12,829 nucleotides of DNA, from assembly GCA_003978805.1 (NCBI GenBank), contig QNYI01000061.1, positions 1-12,829 of the forward strand, in the 5' to 3' direction. The notes beneath the pieces are model-generated. The model worked only from the letters and a program-made list of their open reading frames with translations. It made no database searches and was not told the DNA's origin. Below are positions 1 through 8,017 of this stretch, one piece after another (the stretch's first letter is position 1; each line of letters opens with the position of its first letter). The translations under genes were made by a program, and so were the position numbers. This DNA is from Desulfurobacterium sp. GTDB lineage: Bacteria; Aquificota; Aquificia; Desulfurobacteriales; Desulfurobacteriaceae.

Positions 1-35
1 AAAAAGTAAAAAGCCCGCCGAAATCAGCGGGCTTT
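1..35 (-). terminator. Intrinsic terminator of the mnmA-atp operon, overlapping the end of atpC
   Basis: On the minus strand a 9-bp perfect stem (AAAGCCCGC with GCGGGCTTT, positions 27-35 and 10-18) encloses an 8-nt loop and is followed by a T-rich tail with five Ts at positions 5-1. The atpC stop codon (TGA, 24-26) lies in the loop, so the 5' arm of the hairpin is also the last codons of atpC (Ala-Arg and part of the Lys before them). This is the only terminator seen after eight tightly spaced genes, so it should end the whole operon. The stem and U-tract are directly visible. That it works is inferred. Confidence 0.85.
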
Positions 36-446
36 CTTTATCAGTGTTTCCCTCGCTTTAATTTCTGACTCAATGTGTTGACGGGTTTCAACCTCCTCTT
101 CACTGAGGGAGGCCAGCTTCTCTTTAAGCTCCTCAACCTCTTTCTCAAGGGATGAAACGTCAACGTCTCCCGGCTCGTAAATCTCCTGAACGCCTATCCT
201 GACTACCTCAGGCTCTATCTGAACGAAACCGTTAAAAAGTAACTTAGTAACCTCGTTACCCTCTTTATCCTTAAACTTGACAAAGCCGGCACCGACAGAG
301 TAGAACTCGGGCTGGTGACCGGGGAGAACCCCCAAGTCACCGTCATCGGTCTCTATATAAACCTCCTTAGCTTCAACCTCTAAATGCTTCCCGGTTGAAG
401 AGGCTATAAAAAGCTTCATCTCAGAGGGTATACCCTTTACAGCCAT
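24..446 (-). CDS. atpC: F-type ATP synthase epsilon subunit
   Basis: This 140-residue protein is the epsilon subunit of F1, part of the central rotor stalk that joins gamma to the c-ring and can inhibit ATP hydrolysis. The N-terminal beta-sandwich is recognisable from the VLPGHQPEF segment (about residues 40-48) and the following GFV...EPEVVRI strand region. The C-terminal 45 residues are Glu/Lys-rich and predicted to form the two-helix hairpin. It is last in the atp operon, 11 nt after the atpD stop. The ATG at 446 is preferred because GGGAG lies 6 nt upstream; a second Met at codon 10 (MKLF) has no good ribosome-binding site, although many family members begin near there. The final codons form part of the transcription terminator. 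Confidence 0.95.
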   Translation of the reverse strand: MAVKGIPSEMKLFIASSTGKHLEVEAKEVYIETDDGDLGVLPGHQPEFYSVGAGFVKFKDKEGNEVTKLLFNGFVQIEPEVVRIGVQEIYEPGDVDVSSLEKEVEELKEKLASLSEEEVETRQHIESEIKARETLIKKAR

Positions 447-457
447 CCCTATCTCCC

Positions 458-2775
<2,318 letters not shown>

Positions 2776-2788
2776 CTTCTACCTCTCT

Positions 2789-4297
2789 TTAAGCGGTAAA
2801 CGTAGCCTTAAACTCCCTGATGGCGGAGTGGAGCTTGTTCGTTAAATCGTCATCAAGCTGCTTCTTGTCAAGGATCTCCTTGAGGATCTCAGGGTGCTTA
2901 GCGTCCATAAAGGCGTAGAGCTCCCTCTCAAACTTTGTAACGGCCTCAACGGGGATATCGTCAAGGTAACCGTTAATTGCCGCAAAGAAGGCTACAATCT
3001 GCTTCTCAACGGGAATCGGGCTGTAAGGAGGCTGTTTGAGGAGCTCCATAAGCCTCCTACCCCTTTCAAGCTGTGCTCTCGTTGCGGGGTCAAGGTCGGA
3101 AGCAAACTGAGCAAAGGCCTCAAGCTCCCTGTACCTTGCAAGCTCAAGCCTGAGCTTTCCAGCAACCTGCTTCATAGCCTTAATCTGGGCTGCACCCCCG
3201 ACCCTTGAAACGGAAAGACCTACGTTAATAGCCGGCCTCTGTCCCTTGTAGAAGAGGTCTGTCTCAAGGAAGATCTGTCCGTCGGTAATGGAGATAACGT
3301 TGGTTGGAATATAAGCAGAGATATCACCGGCCTTTGTCTCAATAATTGGAAGAGCCGTCAGTGAACCGGCACCGAGCTCATCGTTAAGCTTAGCGGCCCT
3401 TTCAAGGAGCCTTGAGTGGAGGTAGAAGATATCACCGGGGTAAGCTTCACGTCCCGGTGGACGCCTGAGGAGGAGGGACATCTCCCTGTAAGCTACAGCC
3501 TGCTTAGAGAGGTCGTCGTAAACGATGAGAGCTGCTCTTCCCGTATCCCTGAAGTATTCGGCAACTGTAACGGCAGAGTAAGGAGCGAGGTACTGAAGGG
3601 CAGCTGGATCGGAAGCCGTAGCAGAGATAACTATGGTGTAGTCCATAGCTCCCCGCTCTTTGAGGAGCTGAATCGTCTGTGCCACGGTAGAGCGCTTCTG
3701 ACCGATAGCACAGTAGATACAGATAACTCCTTCTCTCTTTTGGTTGAGGATAGTGTCTATTGCTATGGTCGTCTTACCCGTCTGCCTGTCACCGATAATG
3801 AGCTCCCTCTGTCCCCTTCCGATGGGGATGAGGGCGTCAATGGCCTTAATACCGGTCTGGAGGGGCTCGTGAACGGGTTTCCTCGTTACGATACCGGGAG
3901 CGATACGCTCAACAGCTCTCCTCTCCACGTATTCAACATCTCCCTTGCCGTCAAGGGGCCTTCCAAGTGGATCAAGAACCCTTCCTATAAGCCCCTCTCC
4001 TACGGGCATGTCAAGTATCCTTCCGGTTCTCTTTGCCTTACTGCCTTCAACGATACCCCTACCCTCTCCGAGGAGAACGACACCTACGTTGTCCTCCTCC
4101 AAGTTAAAAGCGACACCTTCGGTTCCGTCCTCAAACTCTACAACCTCACCGTATTCTACGTTTTCAAGGCCGTAAACCCTTGCAACACCGTCACCAACCT
4201 TGATGACGATACCGGTTTCATCAAGCTTTACAGAGGCCTCAAACTCTTCAATCTGCTTTCTTATCAGTTCTGAAATCTCTTCCGCCCTGATCTGCAT
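2789..4297 (-). CDS. atpA: F-type ATP synthase alpha subunit
   Basis: This 502-residue protein is the regulatory, nucleotide-binding but non-catalytic subunit of F1, present in three copies. Motifs seen are the P-loop GDRQTGKT (169-176), the Walker B region ALIVYDD (256-262), the [20 protein letters not shown] block (278-297) and SVSRVGG (362-368), whose Arg366 is the arginine finger reaching the beta catalytic site. The N-terminal helix (about 1-25) is the part that binds delta. Length is normal. The ATG at 4297 has a GAGGTG element upstream. The 29-nt gap to atpH is the longest within the atp genes. A long plus-strand open frame inside this gene is a by-product of its codon use and not a gene. 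Confidence 0.99.
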   Translation of the reverse strand: MQIRAEEISELIRKQIEEFEASVKLDETGIVIKVGDGVARVYGLENVEYGEVVEFEDGTEGVAFNLEEDNVGVVLLGEGRGIVEGSKAKRTGRILDMPVGEGLIGRVLDPLGRPLDGKGDVEYVERRAVERIAPGIVTRKPVHEPLQTGIKAIDALIPIGRGQRELIIGDRQTGKTTIAIDTILNQKREGVICIYCAIGQKRSTVAQTIQLLKERGAMDYTIVISATASDPAALQYLAPYSAVTVAEYFRDTGRAALIVYDDLSKQAVAYREMSLLLRRPPGREAYPGDIFYLHSRLLERAAKLNDELGAGSLTALPIIETKAGDISAYIPTNVISITDGQIFLETDLFYKGQRPAINVGLSVSRVGGAAQIKAMKQVAGKLRLELARYRELEAFAQFASDLDPATRAQLERGRRLMELLKQPPYSPIPVEKQIVAFFAAINGYLDDIPVEAVTKFERELYAFMDAKHPEILKEILDKKQLDDDLTNKLHSAIREFKATFTA

Positions 4298-4326
4298 CCC
4301 TTCACCTCGCCTTAAGAGTTTTTATG

Positions 4327-4860
4327 TTAATCAGCTATAGCTTTCTTCAAGTTTTCAAGCTGGGTCTTTATAGAAGCGTCAAGGACTTTATCTGCCACCC
4401 TTACAACAAATCCGCCGATTAGGGAGGGATCAAGCTTTACAGATACCTCAGCCTTCTTACCGAAAACTTCCTCTATTTTTGACCTAATCTTCTCAACTGT
4501 CTCTTCATCAATTTCTGTAGCAGTAGTTATCTCTGCCTTAATAACTCCTAACCTGTAATCAACAAACCTCTCAAACTCAGAAGCAAACTCCCTGAGAGTT
4601 CCCAGCCTATCCTTTTGAGCCATAAGGAGAACAACCTTCCTCAGTTCCTCAGAAGCTCCGATCTTTTCAAGAACCTGCTCTATGAGGCTCCTCTTCTTCT
4701 CAAGGGGAACCACCGGGCTCCTAAAGTATTTAATCACTTTGTCGTCAAGGAAAGAACTTACCGTCCTTACCTCTTCCAGAACTCTCTCCAGCCTGTCGTC
4801 CGGCAGGACATCGGCTAAGGCTTTAGCGTACCTCCTCGCAACTCTTACTTCCGGTCTCAA
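4327..4860 (-). CDS. atpH: F-type ATP synthase delta subunit (OSCP)
   Basis: This 177-residue protein is the delta subunit that ties the peripheral b/b' stalk to the top of F1. The N-terminal helical domain begins VARRYAKALADV (7-18), the classic delta opening. The C-terminal part has the pattern EITTATEIDEETVEKI and then PSLIGGFVVRVADKVLDASIKTQLENL (about 145-171), matching the family signature. The start codon is TTG at 4858-4860. It is chosen because AGGAGGGA lies 5 nt upstream, there is no ATG or GTG in a sensible place, and the family start is exactly here. The stop codon of atpF (TAG, 4872-4874) shares its last bases with this ribosome-binding site, which suggests translational coupling. 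Confidence 0.95.
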   Translation of the reverse strand: MRPEVRVARRYAKALADVLPDDRLERVLEEVRTVSSFLDDKVIKYFRSPVVPLEKKRSLIEQVLEKIGASEELRKVVLLMAQKDRLGTLREFASEFERFVDYRLGVIKAEITTATEIDEETVEKIRSKIEEVFGKKAEVSVKLDPSLIGGFVVRVADKVLDASIKTQLENLKKAIAD

Positions 4861-4865
4861 TTTGA

Positions 4866-4873
4866 TCCCTCCT
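4866..4873 (-). promoter_or_regulatory. Shine-Dalgarno site that fixes the TTG start of atpH
   Basis: AGGAGGGA lies 5 nt before TTG and overlaps the TAG stop of atpF, so ribosomes finishing atpF sit on it. The same 8 bases are fully complementary to a stretch of the C-rich segment at 6902-6909 upstream of mnmA. The pairing is visible in sequence; any regulatory meaning is inference, because purine-rich SD sites match C-rich tracts easily. Confidence 0.8.
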
Positions 4874-5348
4874 AAAGCTTTTGAAGGGTAGACTCAATGA
4901 GTCTCTTGTTTATTTCAGGATTGGTTGCCGCCCTCAGCTTCGCCTCGGCTATCTCCACAGCCCTGCGAGCAGCAAACCTCTTAAGCTCCTCCTTGGCCTT
5001 GTAGACCTCCTTCTCTATCTCTTCATCGGCCATTCTGATTATCCTTTCGGCGGTCTGTTTCGCCTCCGCTATTATCTGCTCTTTCTCTTTAACGGCCAGT
5101 TCCTCTGAATACTTGAGTATCCTTTCGGCCTCTAACTTGGCCTCCTCAGATTTCTTCTCTGCCTCCTTGAGGAGCCTCAGAACTTCCTCCTTCTCCTGCT
5201 TTGCCCTTTCAAACCTACTAACAACGGCGTTAATTCCGTCGGAGATGAACTTTGCAACGGGTTTCTTGAGAAGCCAGTAGAGGATAGCTATGAGAATTAC
5301 CGTATTTACCGTCTTCCAGAACAATAGATGCTGAATTCCCTGCTCCAT
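4872..5348 (-). CDS. atpF: F-type ATP synthase b subunit
   Basis: This 158-residue protein is one of two b-type peripheral stalk subunits. It has a single N-terminal membrane helix (about residues 8-27, FWKTVNTVILIAILYWLL) followed by a long charged, Ala/Glu/Lys-rich coiled coil, the normal b architecture. It follows atpF' by 9 nt, with GGGGG just before the ATG at 5348. A pair of different b subunits is the rule in cyanobacteria, in photosynthetic alphaproteobacteria and in Aquificota, where a b/b' heterodimer is expected instead of the b2 homodimer of Escherichia coli. Which of the two should be called b and which b' is assigned by position and is less certain than the family. Confidence 0.92.
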   Translation of the reverse strand: MEQGIQHLLFWKTVNTVILIAILYWLLKKPVAKFISDGINAVVSRFERAKQEKEEVLRLLKEAEKKSEEAKLEAERILKYSEELAVKEKEQIIAEAKQTAERIIRMADEEIEKEVYKAKEELKRFAARRAVEIAEAKLRAATNPEINKRLIESTLQKL

Positions 5349-5357
5349 CTTACCCCC

Positions 5358-5795
5358 TTATGCCACTTTCCCGAGTATTTTCTTAACAATCTCTTCAGCC
5401 ATCCTTTCAGCTTCGGCTTCAAGCTTTGCCTTCTCTGCCTCAAAAGAGTTCCAAATTTCCCTCTTTGCGCTTCCCAACTTGGCAGCAGCTTCCTCGTGGG
5501 CACGACGGAGAATCTCCTCCCTCTCGGCTCTGGCCTCCTTAACGGCCTCGTCAATGAGGGCTTTAGCCTTTGCTTTTGCCTCGTCCAGTACTTTATCCAC
5601 CTCCTTTAGCAGGCCTTCAGCTTTTGACCTAAGGGCCTCAATCTCAGAGTACTGGGCTTCAAGTTCCTTCTCCCTCTCCTCCATCAGGCTAAGGAGGGGT
5701 TGGAAGAGAAACTTGTTGAGGAGAACCATAAAGATTAAGAAGTTAACAGCCTGAACCACTAACGTTCCGTCTATTCCTACGATGCTCCCCGCCAT
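5358..5795 (-). CDS. atpF': F-type ATP synthase b' subunit
   Basis: This 145-residue protein is the first of the two b-type stalk subunits. The N terminus (VQAVNFLIFMVLLNKFLFQPL, about 14-34) is the characteristic single membrane helix with the conserved NF...NKFLF.P pattern. The rest is an uninterrupted Ala/Glu/Lys/Arg coiled coil ending IVKKILGKVA. Its ATG (5793-5795) overlaps the TAA stop of mnmA by one base (TAATG), and its ribosome-binding site (GGAG) lies within the last codons of mnmA, so its translation is probably coupled to mnmA. The a and c subunit genes that often precede b genes are not present upstream; mnmA takes that place. Confidence 0.93.
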   Translation of the reverse strand: MAGSIVGIDGTLVVQAVNFLIFMVLLNKFLFQPLLSLMEEREKELEAQYSEIEALRSKAEGLLKEVDKVLDEAKAKAKALIDEAVKEARAEREEILRRAHEEAAAKLGSAKREIWNSFEAEKAKLEAEAERMAEEIVKKILGKVA

Positions 5796-6829
5796 TACCC
5801 TTCTCCTTGCTTTGTGATTTCCCCGCCCCCAAGGAGGAGGTCACCGCTGTAAAAGGCACACACCTGCCCCGGAGCGGGGGCGTCAACTTTCGCCGCTAAT
5901 TTTACATAATAAAAACCGTTTTTTAAATACTCCACGGCACAAACCGGCACGGGACGAGAGCGGTACCTAACCTGAACCTGAAGGTTCTTAAGTTCCTTAA
6001 CTTCCTCGTACTCAACGTGCCAGTTTACCTTCCAAAGGTACAACGTATCTTTTAAAACATCTTCTTTCTCGCCGAGAACTACCCTGTTTTTCTCAGCATC
6101 TATCTCAACTACGTAGAGAGGTCTACCGTAAGAAATCCCAAGCCCTCTCCTCTGGCCAACGGTATAGCGATGATACCCTTTATGCCTACCGATAACCGTT
6201 CCGTCTTTCAGGACGAAAAACCCTTCCGAAGACCTTATAAACCGTTCCAAAAAGGATACGTAATCCCCATCTATAAAGCATATATCCTGACTCTCACTTT
6301 CAAAGTGAAACCCTAAAGCCTTGGCCTTCTCAACAACTTCTTCCTTAGTTAGCTCTCCCAGAGGAAGTAACAATCTTTCAAAGACGGACTGCTCAACGAG
6401 GGAAAGGAAGTAGGACTGCTCCTTCTTCCTGTCTTTTCCCCTGAAGATTAAACGCTTCTCCCATTTTTTTGAAAAATCAACACGGGCGTAGTGGCCGGTA
6501 GCTATGAAGTCAGCCTTTAGCTCTTTCATTAGAAGGAAGAGGTATTTAAGCTTTATCTCCCTGTTGCATACTGCACAGGGGTTAGGGGTGAGACCCCTTT
6601 TATAGTAACGGATAAAGTAGTCAACTACCTCCCGCTGAAAGGTGTTTGTAAGGTCAATAACGGAAAGTTTAAGTCCTAAGAGCTCTGCCGCTCTACGAGC
6701 TCTTTCGGCCGACGATTTCGGAGTAAGACGGAAGAATACGGGTATAACCTCGTATCCTTCTTCCTTTAGAAGGTGTGCCGTATAGAAACTGTCCACTCCT
6801 CCACTGAAACCGACAACGACCCTCTCCAT
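5795..6829 (-). CDS. mnmA: tRNA-specific 2-thiouridylase MnmA
   Basis: MnmA activates U34 of Glu, Gln and Lys tRNAs with ATP and replaces the 2-oxygen by sulfur. The 344-residue protein shows the PP-loop SGGVDS (9-14), TPNPCAVCN with the catalytic Cys85, the TGHYAR motif (111-116), EQSYFLSL (137-144), PLGELTKEE (156-164) and the second active-site cysteine in SQDICFI (Cys184). The C-terminal beta-barrel is present (RYRSRPVPV, APGQVCAFYSGD.LLGGG). It is slightly short: the segment between the first beta strand and AERARRAAELLG lacks the Cys-Cys stretch found in many homologues. The ATG at 6829 is the only plausible start, since an in-frame TAA lies five codons upstream, yet no Shine-Dalgarno sequence precedes it. 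It heads the atp operon and overlaps atpF' by one base. Confidence 0.95.
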   Translation of the reverse strand: MERVVVGFSGGVDSFYTAHLLKEEGYEVIPVFFRLTPKSSAERARRAAELLGLKLSVIDLTNTFQREVVDYFIRYYKRGLTPNPCAVCNREIKLKYLFLLMKELKADFIATGHYARVDFSKKWEKRLIFRGKDRKKEQSYFLSLVEQSVFERLLLPLGELTKEEVVEKAKALGFHFESESQDICFIDGDYVSFLERFIRSSEGFFVLKDGTVIGRHKGYHRYTVGQRRGLGISYGRPLYVVEIDAEKNRVVLGEKEDVLKDTLYLWKVNWHVEYEEVKELKNLQVQVRYRSRPVPVCAVEYLKNGFYYVKLAAKVDAPAPGQVCAFYSGDLLLGGGEITKQGEG

Positions 6830-6857
6830 GACAACAAAAGTTTAATCTAAGGGAAGG

Positions 6858-6888
6858 AAAAAAAGAAGGGCGCCGGGATGGCGCCCTT
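6858..6888 (-). terminator. Strong intrinsic terminator upstream of mnmA
   Basis: On the minus strand AAGGGCGCC and GGCGCCCTT form a perfect 9-bp stem around the 5-nt loop ATCCC, followed by C and seven Ts (6864-6858). It has the full form of a Rho-independent terminator on this strand. On the plus strand the hairpin is followed only by TTTAAATC, so it is much weaker there. It lies 49 nt downstream of a promoter-like element and 29 nt before the mnmA start. It therefore either ends a short RNA or acts as an attenuator of the mnmA-atp operon. Confidence 0.88.
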
Positions 6889-6894
6889 TAAATC

Positions 6895-6929
6895 TGTGGG
6901 GAGGAGGGAGGGGGATAGGGGGGGTGTCT
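6895..6929 (+). other. G-tract cluster with G-quadruplex pattern on the plus strand
   Basis: The plus strand holds runs of 4, 3, 5 and 7 Gs (6898-6901, 6906-6908, 6910-6914, 6918-6924) with short loops of 1-4 nt, fitting the simple G-quadruplex rule of four runs of at least three Gs. For minus-strand transcription this is the template strand, so a folded quadruplex could slow RNA polymerase just after the putative start site; the RNA itself would be C-rich. The pattern is visible; folding in the cell is inference. Confidence 0.6.
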
Positions 6930-6936
6930 GCTATTA

Positions 6937-6964
6937 ATAATAGTTCTCATTCTCAGGTTGTCAA
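6937..6964 (-). promoter_or_regulatory. Sigma70-type promoter upstream of the C-rich element and mnmA
   Basis: The minus strand carries a perfect -35 box TTGACA (6964-6959), a 16-nt spacer and a -10 like TATTAT (6942-6937; ATTATT with a 17-nt spacer is an alternative). Transcription would begin near 6929. It is the best promoter match in the window and the only clear candidate to drive the eight-gene mnmA-atp operon, although the terminator at 6858-6888 lies between. Confidence 0.65.
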
Positions 6965-7036
6965 GGGGTAAAACCAAACTTCATGAGTAATACCAACACC
7001 AAGTTTTTTATCACTAAAGGTGCAGTGGATAATATA

Positions 7037-7459
7037 TTAAGATGCACCCCTTGACGCAAGCCAGTCCCGTAAAAAAAGGGCTGCCGCTATGTCGTCCAAC
7101 TCTTCCCTCTTTTTACCGAGTTCCCTACAGAGGTTCTTGGCCTCTAAGGTTGAGTAGGACTCATCAACGAAGATGAACTCAAGCTCTATCCCCCTCTCCT
7201 TTAAAAAGGAGCGGAACTTTGATGAAAACTTTCTTATCTTCTCCCCTATCTTTGTTTCCTTACCCTCCAAATTTATAGGGACACCTATAAGAACCGTGCC
7301 GACGTTCTTCTCCTTAACGACCTTAAGGAGCTCCTCAAAGGTTTCCCTGTTACTCTTCCTGTAAATAACTCTGTAAGGGTAGGCCGTTAACCTTAAAGGG
7401 TCTGAAAGGGCAACCCCTATTCTCTTAAAACCGACGTCAAGAGCCATTACCCTCTTCAA
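7037..7459 (-). CDS. ruvX: RuvX/YqgF-family putative Holliday junction resolvase (pre-16S rRNA nuclease)
   Basis: This 140-residue protein belongs to the RNase H-fold YqgF family, annotated as a Holliday junction resolvase and shown in E. coli to act in 5' processing of 16S rRNA. Motifs are ALDVGFKRIGVALSDP (6-21, with the first acidic residue Asp8), LIGVPINLEGKE (57-68), FVDESYSTLEAKNL (about 96-109, second acidic site) and ELDDIAAALFLRDWL (about 120-134, third acidic site). Length is typical. The start used is TTG at 7457-7459, 3 nt after the upstream stop, because AAAGGGG lies 6 nt before it; the ATG four codons in has only a 2-nt gap to its purine run and would trim the conserved N-terminal strand. 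Confidence 0.93.
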   Translation of the reverse strand: MKRVMALDVGFKRIGVALSDPLRLTAYPYRVIYRKSNRETFEELLKVVKEKNVGTVLIGVPINLEGKETKIGEKIRKFSSKFRSFLKERGIELEFIFVDESYSTLEAKNLCRELGKKREELDDIAAALFLRDWLASRGAS

Positions 7460-7462
7460 CCG

Positions 7463-7669
7463 CTACCCCTTTGAAGTGGCTACAACCACTTTCACGCGGT
7501 CTCCGTCAGACAGTCTCTCGTCGTCACAGAGGAGTTTACCCCCTTTCACAACAACGGCAGTTTCAGGGTAAAGGCCAAGGAGCTCCAGCAACCTATCCAC
7601 CCTAATGCTCCTTCCCTTTATCTCTACTTCCCTTTCCTTTCCGTCCATTTCTACTAAAATTCTGCCCAA
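7463..7669 (-). CDS. ThiS/MoaD/TtuB-like ubiquitin-fold protein ending in Lys-Gly
   Basis: This 68-residue protein has the pattern of the beta-grasp sulfur carriers ThiS, MoaD and TtuB: an N-terminal two-strand hairpin, a helix (RVDRLLELLGLYPETAVVVKGGKLL, 24-48), then LSDGDRVKVVVATS (53-66). The core block resembles TtuB of Thermus, which carries sulfur for 2-thioribothymidine at position 54 of thermophile tRNAs; this comparison is from memory. The oddity is the C terminus: it ends Ser-Lys-Gly and not the Gly-Gly needed for adenylation and thiocarboxylate formation in the known carriers. The start is TTG at 7667-7669, set by GGAGGT 5 nt upstream; the next ATG would remove the first strand. 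It lies 3 nt before ruvX and one gene away from mnmA. Confidence 0.75.
   Translation of the reverse strand: MGRILVEMDGKEREVEIKGRSIRVDRLLELLGLYPETAVVVKGGKLLCDDERLSDGDRVKVVVATSKG
7466..7472 (-). promoter_or_regulatory. Shine-Dalgarno of ruvX inside the last codons of the ubiquitin-fold gene
   Basis: AAAGGGG, 6 nt before the TTG start of ruvX, is built from the last Ser-Lys-Gly codons (TCA AAG GGG) of the upstream gene. It decides the ruvX start and couples the two genes. Confidence 0.7.
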
Positions 7670-7674
7670 AGCAC

Positions 7675-7680
7675 ACCTCC
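7675..7680 (-). promoter_or_regulatory. Shine-Dalgarno that fixes the TTG start of the ubiquitin-fold gene
   Basis: GGAGGT lies 5 nt before TTG (7667-7669) on the minus strand. It supports the longer, TTG-started form over the internal ATG at codon 8. Confidence 0.75.
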
Positions 7681-7696
7681 AAAGGGGAGACTAAGG

Positions 7697-8017
7697 ATGA
7701 AAATATACCTTGACGACCGGAGAAAGCCACCTCCCGGCTACGTGCTGGTCAAAACTGTAAATGAGCTCAAAAAACTCGTGAAAGAGCACGGAAAGGAAAT
7801 TGAGGTGCTTGACCTTGACAACTACCTTGAAGAATACTCCGCCTTCGGAGGAAACGGTATTGATTTTATAAGGTGGCTGGAAGAGGCCGTCTACACGGGG
7901 GAAGTAGAGCTTAACCCTAATGTTAAAATTGTATCCCATTCTTCAGACCCGGTTATGGCAGAGAAGATTGAAGAGATCGGAGAGAACATAAAAGCTTTTC
8001 TGAGGAGTAAGAGATGA
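7697..8017 (+). CDS. cREC-type (cyclic-phosphate processing) receiver-like domain protein
   Basis: This 106-residue protein fits a small receiver-like family that I know as the cREC domain, proposed from comparative genomics to act in RNA end processing. Matching parts are the N-terminal IYLDDRRKPPPGYVLVKTVNE (Asp6, Asp7), an acidic strand LDLDNYL (38-44), a helix GIDFIRWLEE (54-63) and IVSHSSDPVMAEKI (78-91). In the relatives I recall, the middle motif reads SLDHDLG or LDNDLGE; here the second Asp is Tyr43, so one acidic position may be lost. The function is unproven. The start ATG follows GGGGAG. Its TGA stop overlaps the gatC ATG (ATGA), so it is the first gene of the gatCA operon, and it is divergent from the ubiquitin-fold gene with 27 nt between the starts. 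Confidence 0.7.
   Translation: MKIYLDDRRKPPPGYVLVKTVNELKKLVKEHGKEIEVLDLDNYLEEYSAFGGNGIDFIRWLEEAVYTGEVELNPNVKIVSHSSDPVMAEKIEEIGENIKAFLRSKR

Larger units (their letters stand above)
6858..6929 (-). ncRNA. Candidate C-rich small RNA or attenuator leader
   Basis: A promoter-like element (TTGACA, 16 nt, TATTAT) is followed by about 72 nt that end in a strong terminator. No open reading frame with a start codon lies between. The RNA would begin with a C-rich single-stranded region of about 35 nt (complement of 6895-6929) containing C7, C5, CCTCCCTCCTCCCC, then an AU-rich linker, then the terminator hairpin. C-rich loops that pair with Shine-Dalgarno sequences are known from RsaE/RoxS-type sRNAs of Firmicutes; this element is not recognised as a member of any named family. 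Promoter, tract and terminator are seen; the existence of a separate transcript is inferred. The alternative is a 5' leader with a regulated terminator for mnmA-atp. Confidence 0.5.

Noticed and set aside
3416..4273. Long plus-strand open frame of 285 codons inside atpA
   Set aside because: It is fully antisense to a well-conserved atpA; its translation has no recognisable motif, and long antisense frames are common opposite genes with this codon bias.
6976..7013. Weak AAACTT/AAGTTT inverted repeat as a terminator of ruvX or of a plus-strand transcript
   Set aside because: Only 6 AT-rich base pairs with a loop of about 20 nt, too weak to call; no other ruvX terminator was found.
7019..7048. 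GGTGCA/TGCACC inverted repeat around the ruvX stop
   Set aside because: A 6-bp stem with an 18-nt AT-rich loop and no T-run; no operator or riboswitch pattern could be supported.
7655..7707. -10-like boxes for the divergent ubiquitin-fold and cREC genes (TAAAAT on plus, TATATT on minus)
   Set aside because: No acceptable -35 box at 16-18 nt on either strand; positions are plausible but not enough for a feature.
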